Below the pieces are notes generated by a model. The model did no database searches and was not told where the DNA came from. It saw only the letters and a program-made list of their open reading frames with translations. From Dyadobacter bucti (GTDB taxonomy: Bacteria; Bacteroidota; Bacteroidia; Cytophagales; Spirosomataceae): 64,000 nucleotides of DNA. The translations under genes were made by a program, and so were the position numbers. The DNA lies in assembly GCF_005869225.1 (NCBI RefSeq), contig NZ_SWFP01000005.1, forward strand, positions 558,001-622,000, in the 5' to 3' direction. This document shows, in pieces, positions 35,129 to 45,130 of this stretch; the first letter of the stretch is position 1; the number at the start of each line of letters is the position of its first letter.

Positions 35129-36369
35129 AAAATCTGAAAGCGCAACGTTCTCCGCAAAAACACACGCTGGCATTGGCGATCCTTTTGCTAGTCGCCAACA
35201 TCACCTTTGCCCAGAAATATACACTCCTGATCAAAGGCGGGCATGTGGTGGATCCGGCGAATGGGATCGATGCGGTTATGGATGTGGCGGTTGCCGGTGG
35301 GACTATTGCCAGGGTTGCTGCAAATATCAGCGAGTCGGAGGCGGAAAAAGTGATCAATGCCAAAGGTTTGTACGTAACCCCCGGTTTTATCGATACCCAT
35401 ACCCACGTGTTTGTAGGAAGTCAGGCGGGGTTGTTTGCCAATGGTGTGAACAGTGTTTCGCCGGATGATTTTACTTTCCGAGCAGGAGTGACAACTGTTG
35501 TGGACGCTGGTACCTCAGGCTGGAAGAGTTTTCCGCTTTTTAAAAAACAGGTGATTGACCAGTCCAAAACCCGGATTTTCGCTTTCCTGAACATTGCCGG
35601 AGAAGGTATGACAGGAGGTACACGCGAGCAGAATGTGGATGATATGAATGCCGATTCCACTGCAAAAGTGATAACCGATAACCCGGATATTATTGTGGGT
35701 GTAAAAATCGGGCATTACAACGGAAAGGACTGGACGCCTTTTGACAGGGCGGTTTCGGCGGCTTCCAAATCCAGGAAACCCTTGTTTGTAGAGTGCCATT
35801 TGCCGGAATATTCCCTGGAAGATCAACTATCAAAAATGCGGCCCGGGGACATGATCACGCATTCATTTGAAAATATAAAAGAAAGAATGCCGATCATCGG
35901 GGAAGACGGAAAAGTGCGGCCTTTTGTTCTGGAAGCCAAAAAACGGGGCATATTGTTCGATCTGGGGCACGGGGGCGCCGGTTTCTGGTTTGATCAGGCT
36001 GTACCGGCTTCAAAGCAGGGTTTTTATCCCAATTCCTTTGGCACGGATTTACATCGTTTCAGCATGAACTCGGCCATGAAAGATATGTCCAATGTGATGT
36101 CCAAATTCATGGCGCTGGGCATGACGTTCCAGCAGGCCGTACAAACTGCAACCTGGAACCCGGCCAGGGCGATCGGGCATGAGGAACTTGGCAATCTGAA
36201 AGCTGGTAATGCTGCGGATATTGCCATTGTGCGTATCCGGGAAGGGGAATTTGGCTTTATGGATTCGGCCGGAAACGGGATCACTGGCAACAAAAAACTG
36301 GAAACAGAAATGACCGTCCGCGCCGGAAAAATTGTCTGGGACCTGAACGGGTTAGGGGCGAAAAAATAG
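35125..36369 (+). CDS. Secreted amidohydrolase/deacetylase, tandem paralogue
   Basis: A 414-residue paralogue of the preceding gene, with its own signal segment (LALAILLLVANITFA). The metal motifs are kept: IDTHTHVF, GVKIGHYNG, VECHLPEY, THSFEN and GTDLHRFS. The sequence around these sites is clearly related but not identical to the first copy, so the duplication is old. It is translationally coupled to the upstream copy and 14 nt from the cytochrome-dehydrogenase gene. The two could act on related substrates or as a heteromer. Confidence 0.88.
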   Translation: MKNLKAQRSPQKHTLALAILLLVANITFAQKYTLLIKGGHVVDPANGIDAVMDVAVAGGTIARVAANISESEAEKVINAKGLYVTPGFIDTHTHVFVGSQAGLFANGVNSVSPDDFTFRAGVTTVVDAGTSGWKSFPLFKKQVIDQSKTRIFAFLNIAGEGMTGGTREQNVDDMNADSTAKVITDNPDIIVGVKIGHYNGKDWTPFDRAVSAASKSRKPLFVECHLPEYSLEDQLSKMRPGDMITHSFENIKERMPIIGEDGKVRPFVLEAKKRGILFDLGHGGAGFWFDQAVPASKQGFYPNSFGTDLHRFSMNSAMKDMSNVMSKFMALGMTFQQAVQTATWNPARAIGHEELGNLKAGNAADIAIVRIREGEFGFMDSAGNGITGNKKLETEMTVRAGKIVWDLNGLGAKK

Positions 36370-36383
36370 AAATTCAAGTTGAT

Positions 36384-38129
36384 ATGAAATTGAATATTTA
36401 TAAAAAAATACTGGCTTATGCCCTGCTGACAGTTTTTATCGCAGGTGCCCGCGTTCCGGAAGAAAAGCTCCCGGCCGGAGATCCCGATAACGGCGGGCTA
36501 ACCACGCCGGTTGGGTTCGAAACGCTGGTAGTGGCCGACAGTACCGGCCTCGCACGTCATATTACGGTCAATAGCAACGGGGATATTTATGTAAAGCTGC
36601 GCTATTTTGGCAAAGGCCAGCAGGGCGGCACAGTGGCGTTGCGCGATACCAACGGCGACGGCAAGGCCGATATCATCAAAAACTTCGGCAACTATCCCGA
36701 CCAGAGCAGCCTAGCAAACGGCATCACGATCCGTAATAATTACCTCTATTACAGCTCGTCCCTGGTGGTGTACCGGAGCAAGCTCATTCCCGGTCAGCTG
36801 CTGCCCGACGAGAAGGTGGAAGTGATCCTCAAAGACGATCACGAGCATGGTACCCACTGGCACATCACCAAACCAATGGCTTTTGATAACAAAGGCAACA
36901 TGTACGTGCCGTTTGGTGCGCCTTCGGATGCCTGCCAGGATATGGTCAATTCGCCGGGCGGGAAGCCGGGTAGCGCCGGCGTAATGCCTTGCCCCGATCT
37001 TGAAAAGCATGGCGGGATATGGAAATTCAGTGCCGACAAGCCCAACCAGACCCAGGCCGACGGCAGCCTTTATGCCACCGGTTTGCGGAGTATTGTAGGT
37101 ATGCGCTGGAACAATGCGGATGAAAGCCTGTATGCCGTAGTGCACGGCCGGGACAATCTCCACCGCCTCTTTCCCGAGTTGTTCAGCTCCTGGCAAAGCG
37201 CGGTACTGCCTTCCGAGGAATTTGTAAAAGTGCAGCAGGGTACCAATGTCGGCTGGCCGTATTATTATTACGACCAGATGAAAGGCAAAAAAATGCTGAA
37301 CCCCGAATACGGCGGGGACGGCAAGAAGGAAGGGGAGGGAAGTAAGTATCAGAACCCGATCATGGGTTTTCCGGGTCACTGGGCGCCTAATGATGTCCTT
37401 TTTTACCAGGGAAATCAGTTCCCTGATCGGTATAAAAACGGTGCATTTATCGCTTTTCATGGCTCTACTAATCGCGCTCCCTATCCGCAGGCGGGCTATT
37501 TTGTGGCTTTTGTACCTTTCGTTAATGGAAAGCCTACCGGCAAATGGGAGGTTTTTGCGGATGGTTTTGCAGGCGTGGACCCGATCATCAATGTGAGCGA
37601 CGCCAAAGCCCGGCCGATGGGGCTGGCCGAAGGGCCGGACGGTTCCATCTATATCACCGACTCACGGAAGGGGAAAATCTGGCGGATCATGTTCAAGGGT
37701 AATCGTAAAACTTTCGGGGGAAAAGAGCTTGCCGCCATGGAAGGCCACAAGCTGCTCGCCCATATCCGCACGCCCGACGAGGTAAAAGATAACCTCGACT
37801 CCGAAACCAAAGTGGCCGGACAGCGTATTTACAACACTTATTGCACGCCCTGCCACCAGCGCGACGGGCTGGGCGACGGAAGCCGTTTTCCGCCCCTGGT
37901 GAACTCCGAGTGGGTTACCGAGGACAAGCGGCGGCTCATACGTGTAGTGGCCAAAGGGTTGGAAGGCCCGATCCAGGTTTTGGGCAAACCCTATAACGAT
38001 CTCATGCCCAAACACGACTTTATCCCACCCGAAGAAATGGCGCAGCTGCTCACTTTCGTCCGCCAGCATTTCGGCAACATGCCCGACCGTGTAACTGCGG
38101 AGGATGTGAAGCGGGTCCTGGCGCAGTGA
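36384..38129 (+). CDS. Sorbosone/glucose dehydrogenase-like beta-propeller fused to cytochrome c
   Basis: A 581-residue exported protein. After a signal peptide (to about 22) comes a six-blade propeller of the PQQ-dependent sugar dehydrogenase/sorbosone dehydrogenase class (GFETLVVADSTGLARHITV, ARPMGLAEGPDGSIYITDSRKGKIWRI split over blades). A C-terminal c-type cytochrome domain has CTPCH at 487-491 and a later Met-containing DLMPKHDF as likely sixth ligand. It oxidises a sugar or alcohol in the periplasm and passes electrons on through the fused haem. It is the last gene of the operon with the two amidohydrolases. Confidence 0.85.
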   Translation: MKLNIYKKILAYALLTVFIAGARVPEEKLPAGDPDNGGLTTPVGFETLVVADSTGLARHITVNSNGDIYVKLRYFGKGQQGGTVALRDTNGDGKADIIKNFGNYPDQSSLANGITIRNNYLYYSSSLVVYRSKLIPGQLLPDEKVEVILKDDHEHGTHWHITKPMAFDNKGNMYVPFGAPSDACQDMVNSPGGKPGSAGVMPCPDLEKHGGIWKFSADKPNQTQADGSLYATGLRSIVGMRWNNADESLYAVVHGRDNLHRLFPELFSSWQSAVLPSEEFVKVQQGTNVGWPYYYYDQMKGKKMLNPEYGGDGKKEGEGSKYQNPIMGFPGHWAPNDVLFYQGNQFPDRYKNGAFIAFHGSTNRAPYPQAGYFVAFVPFVNGKPTGKWEVFADGFAGVDPIINVSDAKARPMGLAEGPDGSIYITDSRKGKIWRIMFKGNRKTFGGKELAAMEGHKLLAHIRTPDEVKDNLDSETKVAGQRIYNTYCTPCHQRDGLGDGSRFPPLVNSEWVTEDKRRLIRVVAKGLEGPIQVLGKPYNDLMPKHDFIPPEEMAQLLTFVRQHFGNMPDRVTAEDVKRVLAQ

Positions 38130-38238
38130 CCCTTTCCCTTCGATAGCTGGCACCTGCCGTTTATTCATTGCTTTTGCAATTCCGGTTTTCATTCAGGCAT
38201 TTTGGAGATTCTTAATTCTAATCCAAAATGTGATGATT

Positions 38239-39834
38239 ATGAAACAGCTTTTTTTATCGTTCATCTTTTTGTTCCTGGCTTCGGGGGTAGGTGCCCAGGT
38301 GCCGGGGAAATTCAGTTTTCAGGGTGTGGCCAAAAATGCCAGCGGCCAGCCGCTAAGCCCGGGAACCGCTATCAAAGTCTCTTTCCAAATTCATAAGGAT
38401 GCACCTGATGGGTCCATAGTACATGGTGAGGAGCATTCTCTGACGGTTACCACTGGTGGAATCTTCAACGTTTTAATTGGAGGTGGTGGTTTCCAAGCCG
38501 GAACCCCATTAAACGAGATAAATTGGGCAACCGGTAGCTATTTTTTACAAGTGGAACTTGCGGTAGACAATGTAACATTCGTCGATATGGGCACAACCCA
38601 GTTGGTAAGTGTTCCTTATGCGAGCTATGCCGCAGATGCCGATCGTGCATTGGAAGCTAAAAAATGGAGCAATGATGATCCGGTGATTCAAAAAGGGACA
38701 TTTGGGCAGGGAAGTAATTTTCCTTCCATAGGTGCCGGACCTCGGTTAATTTGGTATCCGGGCAAAGCCGCGTTCCGAGCGGGGGAGAATTACAATGATG
38801 CGTGGGAAAAAACTAATATTGGGAATTATTCATTTGCCGGAAATCGTGGCATAGCGAGCGGATTGTACAGCGTTGCTTTCGGCGGAGCCGAAGCTTCGGG
38901 GAATTATACTTTTTCTGCGGGAATCAATGCAAAAGCTCAGGGAGATTACTCTTCAGCTTTTGGAAGCTATTCATTGGCCGAGGGAGAGGCATCGACTGCC
39001 ATCGGAGCCGGTACCCGTGCGAAAGCTTTTGGTGGAGTTGCACTAGGAGTTTACAATGATGTCTTCGATACTCCAATCGGTACCTACCAGGGGAATGCTG
39101 CTACCGACCGTATTTTTCAAATTGGAAATGGTACTCTGCAATCACATACCAATGCCTTAACAGTTTTACGCAATGGCAACGTGGGCATTGGAAACAATGT
39201 ATTGGCCCCAACACACATCCTTGAAGTAGGCGGCCGTGCTCGAATACGTCATAGCGGCTCTACAGCAGGTATTTATTTTGACGATTCGGGTAATGATCCG
39301 GTTGGGTTCGTTGGCATGCAGAATGATAACGATCTGGGTTTTTATATAGGGGATAAATGGATTTTCAAAGCGAATACATTAGCGGCCTTTGTTGAAGGTA
39401 ATCTGTTTGTGAGCGGATTTATGTTTGACTCATCTGACCGACGTCTCAAAACAGGCATTGTCCCTGTAGCCAATAGTCTCGATCATATTTCAAAATTAAA
39501 AGGTTACAACTATTACTGGAAAGACAAGACCAGAGACCAATCCCTCCAAGCCGGCCTAATCGCCCAGGAAGTAGAAGCGCTTTTTCCTGAGCTGGTGAAG
39601 ACGGATGAGAAGGGTATGAAGTCGGTTAACTACGTTGGGCTTATACCGCATCTGATTGAGGCTATTAAGGATCAAAATAAACAAATAGTAACATTGAACG
39701 AACGCTTGAATGTGTTACAACAACTAGAAGAGCAGGTTACAAAGCTGACGACTTTGATACAAAACGAAGGAGTGGGAAAGGACAAAAACAATGTTACCAC
39801 TTCAGCTAAAAATATAAGTGTTAGCAATCCTTAA
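38239..39834 (+). CDS. Surface fibre protein with YadA-like repeats and S74 chaperone (copy 1)
   Basis: A 531-residue exported protein. Signal peptide 1-19 (FLASGVGAQ); N-terminal beta domain (FSFQGVAKNASGQPL to about 130); head repeats of about 14 residues in the pattern SxAxGxxxxAxG (about 195-270), as in trimeric YadA-type adhesins; a beta-roll linker (VLRNGNVGIG); and a C-terminal S74 intramolecular chaperone that starts SDRRLKTGI with Ser399 as the expected self-cleavage residue, then GLIAQEVEALFPELV and a coiled coil. Phage tail spikes use the same chaperone to trimerise. No T9SS sorting tail is present. Start chosen by alignment with copy 2. Confidence 0.87.
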   Translation: MKQLFLSFIFLFLASGVGAQVPGKFSFQGVAKNASGQPLSPGTAIKVSFQIHKDAPDGSIVHGEEHSLTVTTGGIFNVLIGGGGFQAGTPLNEINWATGSYFLQVELAVDNVTFVDMGTTQLVSVPYASYAADADRALEAKKWSNDDPVIQKGTFGQGSNFPSIGAGPRLIWYPGKAAFRAGENYNDAWEKTNIGNYSFAGNRGIASGLYSVAFGGAEASGNYTFSAGINAKAQGDYSSAFGSYSLAEGEASTAIGAGTRAKAFGGVALGVYNDVFDTPIGTYQGNAATDRIFQIGNGTLQSHTNALTVLRNGNVGIGNNVLAPTHILEVGGRARIRHSGSTAGIYFDDSGNDPVGFVGMQNDNDLGFYIGDKWIFKANTLAAFVEGNLFVSGFMFDSSDRRLKTGIVPVANSLDHISKLKGYNYYWKDKTRDQSLQAGLIAQEVEALFPELVKTDEKGMKSVNYVGLIPHLIEAIKDQNKQIVTLNERLNVLQQLEEQVTKLTTLIQNEGVGKDKNNVTTSAKNISVSNP

Positions 39835-39881
39835 TCTCCCGGTCATGGGCAAGGATATAAGGGAGTGCTAGCCCGATGATG

Positions 39882-39983
39882 TTTCCTTTCAATAGCTGAC
39901 AGACACCATTTATTCATTGCTTTTGCAATTGTTGTTTTCATTCGGGCACTTTGGGTTTTATTCAAATCCAAAATGTCGTAATT
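39882..39983 (+). repeat. Duplicated 5' flank shared by fibre copies 1 and 2
   Basis: About 100 nt in front of copy 2 match the flank of copy 1 (about 38133-38238), with the shared core TTTATTCATTGCTTTTGCAA and then GTTTTCATTC. The promoter was therefore copied along with the gene and both copies are likely expressed alike. Confidence 0.7.
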
Positions 39984-41516
39984 ATGAAACAGCTTTTTTT
40001 ACCGTTCGTCTTTTTGTTCCTCGTGTCGGGGGTATGTGCCCAGGTGCCATGGAAGTTCAGTTTTCAGGGTGTGGCTAAAAATGCCAATGGCCAGCCGCTC
40101 AGTGCGGGTACTGCCATCAAAGTTTCCTTTAACATCTACAAGGATTCACCCGGTGGGGGTATAGTGCGGTGGGAGGAGCATTCTCTGACAGTTAACTCCG
40201 GCGGAATCTTCAATGTTTTAATTGGCGACGGTGGAACACAAGTTGGAACTCCATTAGATCAGATAGATTGGGGTGCCGCAAACTATTTCTTACAGGTTGG
40301 ACTTGCGTCGGACGGGGTAACATTTGCAGATATGGGCACTACACAACTGGTGACTGTTCCGTATGCTGGTTATGCAGCGGGCGCTGACCGTGCATTGGAA
40401 GCTAAAAAATGGAACGAGAATGGTCCGGTGATACAAAAAGGAACGTTAGGTGAGGGAGCCAATTTCCCGTCTATTGGGGCCGGACCGAGATTAATTTGGT
40501 ATCCGGGCAAAGCGGCGTTCCGTGCAGGGGAAAATTATAACGGAGCGTGGGAACAAGCTAACATCGGAAATTATTCATTTGCGGGGAATCGTGGTTTAGC
40601 AAGCGGCTTGTACAGCTCCGCTTTTGGGGGAGCTGAGGCATCAGGGAATTATACTTTTTCCGGGGGAATCAACGCAAAAGCCTCGGGAGATTATTCCACT
40701 GCTTTTGGAAGCTATTCGATGGCGGAAGGGGAAGCATCAACTGTATTCGGTAGCGGTACTGTTGCAAAAGCATTTGGTGGAGTAGCTTTAGGGGTTTATA
40801 ATAATGTTCAGGATGTTCCAGGGGGGACATATCAAAGCAGTGCTAATTCTGACCGGATTTTCCAGATAGGGAATGGAACGAGTTTGAATTCACGTTCAAA
40901 TGCCGTAACTGTTTTACGCAATGGCAATGTGGGTATTGGGAATGATGCATTAGCTCCTTCTTATCCACTGGATGTCAGTGGGCGCGTTCGGATTCGCCAC
41001 AACGGTGCCACAGCTGGTATTTATTTTGATAATTCACAAAGCGGTTCTGTTGGTTTTGTTGGTATGCAAGCTGATGATAAGATAGGTTTCTTTATTGGTA
41101 ATAATTGGATTTTCACCGCAACTTCTTTGGGAGCTACTGTCAATGGTAATTTAAAGGTAACCGGAATCATCACGGAATCAGATCGACGCCTCAAAACGGA
41201 CATTGTACCAGTAACCAACAGTCTTGATCACATTTATCAGCTAAAAGGCTACAACTACTATTGGAAAGACAAAACCAAAGACCAATCCCTCCAGACTGGC
41301 CTGATCGCCCAGGAAGTAGAGGCGCTTTTTCCTGAGCTGGTGAAGACGGATGAGAAGGGTATGAAGTCTGTCAACTACGTTGGGCTGATACCGCATCTGA
41401 TTGAGGCTATTAAGGAGCTGAAAAAAGAAAACCAGGAGCGATTGGGCGAACTGGAGGCGAAGGTTAATTCTCTTCTCAAAACTGCCGCTCAGCCGGAAAC
41501 CACACAGAGCAAATGA
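39984..41516 (+). CDS. Surface fibre protein with YadA-like repeats and S74 chaperone (copy 2)
   Basis: A 510-residue paralogue of copy 1 and the closest of the set. It has the same signal peptide (FLVSGVCAQ), N-terminal domain, YadA-like head repeats, VLRNGNVGIG roll and S74 chaperone (SDRRLKTDI, Ser399; GLIAQEVEALFPELV), then a shorter coiled coil. Near-identical nucleotide runs in the chaperone part suggest recent gene conversion or duplication, while the head is more diverged. I chose the ATG at 39984 (MKQLFLPF) as it starts the signal peptide; an in-frame ATG 11 codons upstream does not. Confidence 0.87.
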   Translation: MKQLFLPFVFLFLVSGVCAQVPWKFSFQGVAKNANGQPLSAGTAIKVSFNIYKDSPGGGIVRWEEHSLTVNSGGIFNVLIGDGGTQVGTPLDQIDWGAANYFLQVGLASDGVTFADMGTTQLVTVPYAGYAAGADRALEAKKWNENGPVIQKGTLGEGANFPSIGAGPRLIWYPGKAAFRAGENYNGAWEQANIGNYSFAGNRGLASGLYSSAFGGAEASGNYTFSGGINAKASGDYSTAFGSYSMAEGEASTVFGSGTVAKAFGGVALGVYNNVQDVPGGTYQSSANSDRIFQIGNGTSLNSRSNAVTVLRNGNVGIGNDALAPSYPLDVSGRVRIRHNGATAGIYFDNSQSGSVGFVGMQADDKIGFFIGNNWIFTATSLGATVNGNLKVTGIITESDRRLKTDIVPVTNSLDHIYQLKGYNYYWKDKTKDQSLQTGLIAQEVEALFPELVKTDEKGMKSVNYVGLIPHLIEAIKELKKENQERLGELEAKVNSLLKTAAQPETTQSK

Positions 41517-41658
41517 CCCATAATTACCGGTCGTTTACTCAAAGTAACCGGTGGGAAAATAGATTTGTGGCGAAGTGTATTTTTCATGAATATGCGAACA
41601 CCAGAGACGGGGGCATCTCTAAAATTGGCCCGGCTCTGTTAACTTAAACCAGATAGTT

Positions 41659-43335
41659 ATGAAAATCATTTTATCCATTTGTTTGGCGTGTCTGCTTGTT
41701 GTACAAGCGAATGCGCAGGTACCGGAGAAATTCAGTTTTCAGGGCGTCGCTAAAAATGCGGCCGGGCAGCCGGTTCCCGCAGGAACGAATATCAAGGTGA
41801 GGTTCACGGTCCGCGTTGATAATTCGTATGGTCAGTCAGTGTATCAGGAAACACACTTTGAAACCCTGGCTGGGTCGAATGGGATATTCAATATCGCGAT
41901 AGGCGAAGGCCAGGAAGCGGTCGGGAATTTCAGCACCATTGACTGGCCGTCGCATCCCTATTTTTTACAGGTTGAAATAGACATTGCAGGAGGCGACAAT
42001 TATGTAGATGTGGGAACTTCGCAGATGTTAAGTACGCCTTACGCGCTGCATTCCAAAACTTCGGATGGCTGGACGCACAACATACCCATAGTGCAAAAAG
42101 GGATAGCCGATGCACAATCCAGTATCCCCACGGTTGGCTCCGGTCCCCGATTTGTGTGGTATCCCGGTAAATCGGCATTCAGAGCTGGTTCCAGCAATGG
42201 AACGACCTGGGAAGGTGCTGAAATAGGAGTGGGCTCGTTTGCCGCGGGCAGCGGCACTACTGCAAAAGGAAATTTCTCTGCTGCTTTTGGCGGATCATCA
42301 AAGGCGATGGGGGATCATTCTGTATCATTTGGGTCGGGTAATGAAGCAATTGGTAAAGGATCACTAGCGACCGGGACTGGCACTAAGGCTATTGGTGATT
42401 ATTCGGTCGCAGTAGGGGACAAGACACAATCCATGGGGCTAAATTCGTTTGCTGCCGGATTATCAACAATTGCATTTGGTAATTCCTCCGTAGCATTTGG
42501 ACAATCTACACATGCAGATGGAGAGGCCTCTTTCGCCTTGGGTGTAGGCGTAGTGGCTAAGGCATATAATGGTATAGCCTTTGGAACCTATAATAATATT
42601 CAGGACAATGCAGTTGGGACAAAAGCAGGGGCTACGCCTGTCGATCGCATATTTCAAATCGGTAATGGCACAAGCGAGGTGGCGTTGTCCAACGTTGTCA
42701 CGGTATTGCGGAATGGAAATGTAGGAATAGGTAATAATTCAATTAATCCTACGCATATTCTGGACGTTGGCGGCCGTATGAAGGTGAGAGCCGGAGGCGG
42801 TACCCCAGGAATTTATATGGGTGATGCAGGTGATGCATTTGTCGGGCTAAACTCTCAGGGATTTTTAGGGTTTTATGTTGTAGGTAATTGGATTTTAACA
42901 TGCGCGGGAAATGCTGTTATTGTTGCCGGAGATTTGGGCGTTTCAGGCAATGTAAATGAGGGCTCCGATCGCCGATGGAAAAAGGATATCACCAGCCTGA
43001 GCGGAAGCCTGGATAAGATCCTGGGTATTAAAGGTTACAACTACCACTGGATAGATGAGAAAAAAGGAAAAGACCTGCAAACCGGCGTCATCGCCCAGGA
43101 AATAGAACCGATCTTTCCCGAGCTGGTCTCCACGGATGAAAAAGGCTTCAAATCCGTGACTTACCGAGGTTTTATTCCGCATTTGATTGAGTCGGTCAAG
43201 GAACTGAAAAAGGAAAACGATCAGCTCAAAGCGGACTATGCGGAGTTGAAAGGTCAGACCGGGAAGAGGTTGGAAGCCCTGGAGGCGAGATTGGATCAGC
43301 TTTCATCCGGACGTACCGAGCCTAATTCCAAATAG
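41659..43335 (+). CDS. Surface fibre protein with YadA-like repeats and S74 chaperone (copy 3)
   Basis: A 558-residue member of the same tandem family with a longer head: about seven more SxAxG repeats than copies 1 and 2 (about 190-300). Signal peptide 1-20 (LLVVQANAQ). The chaperone begins GSDRRWKKDI with Ser436 and continues GVIAQEIEPIFPELV, followed by a coiled coil rich in Glu and Lys. More diverged from copies 1 and 2 than they are from each other. Head length differs between the copies, as seen in adhesins whose reach varies. Confidence 0.87.
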   Translation: MKIILSICLACLLVVQANAQVPEKFSFQGVAKNAAGQPVPAGTNIKVRFTVRVDNSYGQSVYQETHFETLAGSNGIFNIAIGEGQEAVGNFSTIDWPSHPYFLQVEIDIAGGDNYVDVGTSQMLSTPYALHSKTSDGWTHNIPIVQKGIADAQSSIPTVGSGPRFVWYPGKSAFRAGSSNGTTWEGAEIGVGSFAAGSGTTAKGNFSAAFGGSSKAMGDHSVSFGSGNEAIGKGSLATGTGTKAIGDYSVAVGDKTQSMGLNSFAAGLSTIAFGNSSVAFGQSTHADGEASFALGVGVVAKAYNGIAFGTYNNIQDNAVGTKAGATPVDRIFQIGNGTSEVALSNVVTVLRNGNVGIGNNSINPTHILDVGGRMKVRAGGGTPGIYMGDAGDAFVGLNSQGFLGFYVVGNWILTCAGNAVIVAGDLGVSGNVNEGSDRRWKKDITSLSGSLDKILGIKGYNYHWIDEKKGKDLQTGVIAQEIEPIFPELVSTDEKGFKSVTYRGFIPHLIESVKELKKENDQLKADYAELKGQTGKRLEALEARLDQLSSGRTEPNSK

Positions 43336-43371
43336 CACCTAGAGTTAATATTCAAATAATCCCGTTTATTA

Positions 43372-45092
43372 ATGAAAAGATTTTTTCACACACTGCTTTT
43401 CCTTTTTAGTATTTCGGTGGCCGACGCGCAGGCTCCTTACAAATTTACGTTTCAAGGTGTCGCCAGAGGTGAAACCGGACAAACATTGTCTGTGGGAACA
43501 GCCATTCAAGTGCGGTTTACTATTCATAAAGGACTGCCGGACGGTAGCGATGTGTACCGGGAAGTTCATCAGACAACTACTACGGGAAGCGGAATCTTCA
43601 ATGTAACAATTGGTTCGGGTACCGTTGAGCAGGGCACTTTCAGCTCGATAGCGTGGGCTGGTGATGTATACTATCTGCACATTGAGCTGGCCATTGCCGG
43701 GGACGCTTATGTGGATCTTGGAACTACCCAGTTTATGAGCGTTCCCTACGCTTTGCACAGTGAAACGTCAAAGAATTGGCTGCAGAATTCGCCTGTTGTC
43801 CAATCGGGCCTGCTAACCGACAGTCCTTTACCTTACGTAGGAAGCGGTTCAAGGTTGATATGGCATCCCGGCAAAGCTGCTTTTCGCGCTGGTTACCTCG
43901 TCGACGATATCTGGGAAACTCACAATATCGGGAAGTTCTCCTTCGCAGGCGGGTCGGGGAAAGCAACAGGAGATTATAGCGTTGCCTTTGGAGAGTCGAG
44001 CGCGCAGGCGGGCTATGCTGCTGCCCTGGGTTACAAATCAGAAGCTCTGGGCAATAGCTCGCTGGCAGGCGGGAGTTCGACTAAGGCTACGGGCGATTTT
44101 GCAACAGCCCTGGGTTTTGAAACAAAGGCTCAAGGGAGCCACACATTTGCAGCGGGCAGTAAAACCGAAGCGATCAGTGCAGGGGCCGTTGCATTAGGTG
44201 AACAGACCAAAGCCCAGGGAATCAATTCATTTGCGACTGGCTTGCTTACAAATGCTTTTGGAAAAAATTCGGTTGCATTTGGAAATGGGTCCCAGGCATT
44301 TGGGGAAGCATCTTTTGCGTCGGGCGATGGGGTGATAGCGGAGGCATTTGGAGGTGTTACCCTGGGAACCTTTAATAATGTGCAGGATAACAATGTAGTC
44401 GGCACCAAAAACGGAGCTGCCGCACAGGATCGGATTTTCCAGATAGGTAATGGTTCACATGAGGAGGCATTGTCCAACGCGTTAACAGTTTTACGAAACG
44501 GAAGGGTCGGTATCGGCAATAGTTCTCTTTACCCCACGCACATCCTGGACGTCAGTGAAAGAATCCGGGTGCGTCACAGTGGAGCTACCGCCGGAATTTA
44601 CTTTGATAACTCTCAGCACAATTCCACCGGTTTCGCGGGAATGATGAATGACAACAATATCGGGCTTCATATTAACAACAAATGGTGCTTTTATGTCAAT
44701 ACCAACCAGGCAACTGTGGAAGGTAACTTAAATGTGATCGGCGAGATATTTGATACTTCTGATCGTCGGAAAAAGAAAGACTTTAATCCCGTAAGCAACA
44801 GTTTATCCGGTTTGGGTAAATTAAAGGATATCGTTATCACTGGCATCACGAGTCTTCAAATGATCCTTTGCACACTGGTTTAATAGCCCAGGAAGTGGAA
44901 GAAATATTTCCTGAGCTGGTTCAAACCGACAGTGAAGGCATCAAATCAGTGAACTATATTGGTTTGATACCTCACATGATCGAATCGATAAAGGAATTGC
45001 AAAATCAATTCAGCCAGCTGAAAGGGAACCATAGCAGCCTTTCAGCAGAGAATGACCATTTAAAGGCAAAGCTTCAGAGACTTGAACGGTAA
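43372..45092 (+). pseudogene. Surface fibre gene, copy 4, with a 1-nt frameshift in the chaperone
   Basis: The first frame (43372-44883) encodes signal peptide, N-terminal domain, about nine YadA-like head repeats and the start of the S74 chaperone (SDRRKKKDF, Ser463). After GLGKLK the frame is lost; in the next frame the sequence continues GYRYHWHHESSNDP and LHTGLIAQEVEEIFPELV to a coiled-coil end at 45092. Copies 1 and 2 read TTAAAAGG at this place and copy 4 TTAAAGG, so one A is missing near 44825. This may be a true inactivation, phase variation in a short A-run, or a sequencing error. Otherwise the gene looks intact. Confidence 0.82.
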
Positions 45093-45130
45093 AGTAAATA
45101 TGATATTTATGGCAAGTAAATTAAATGAAT

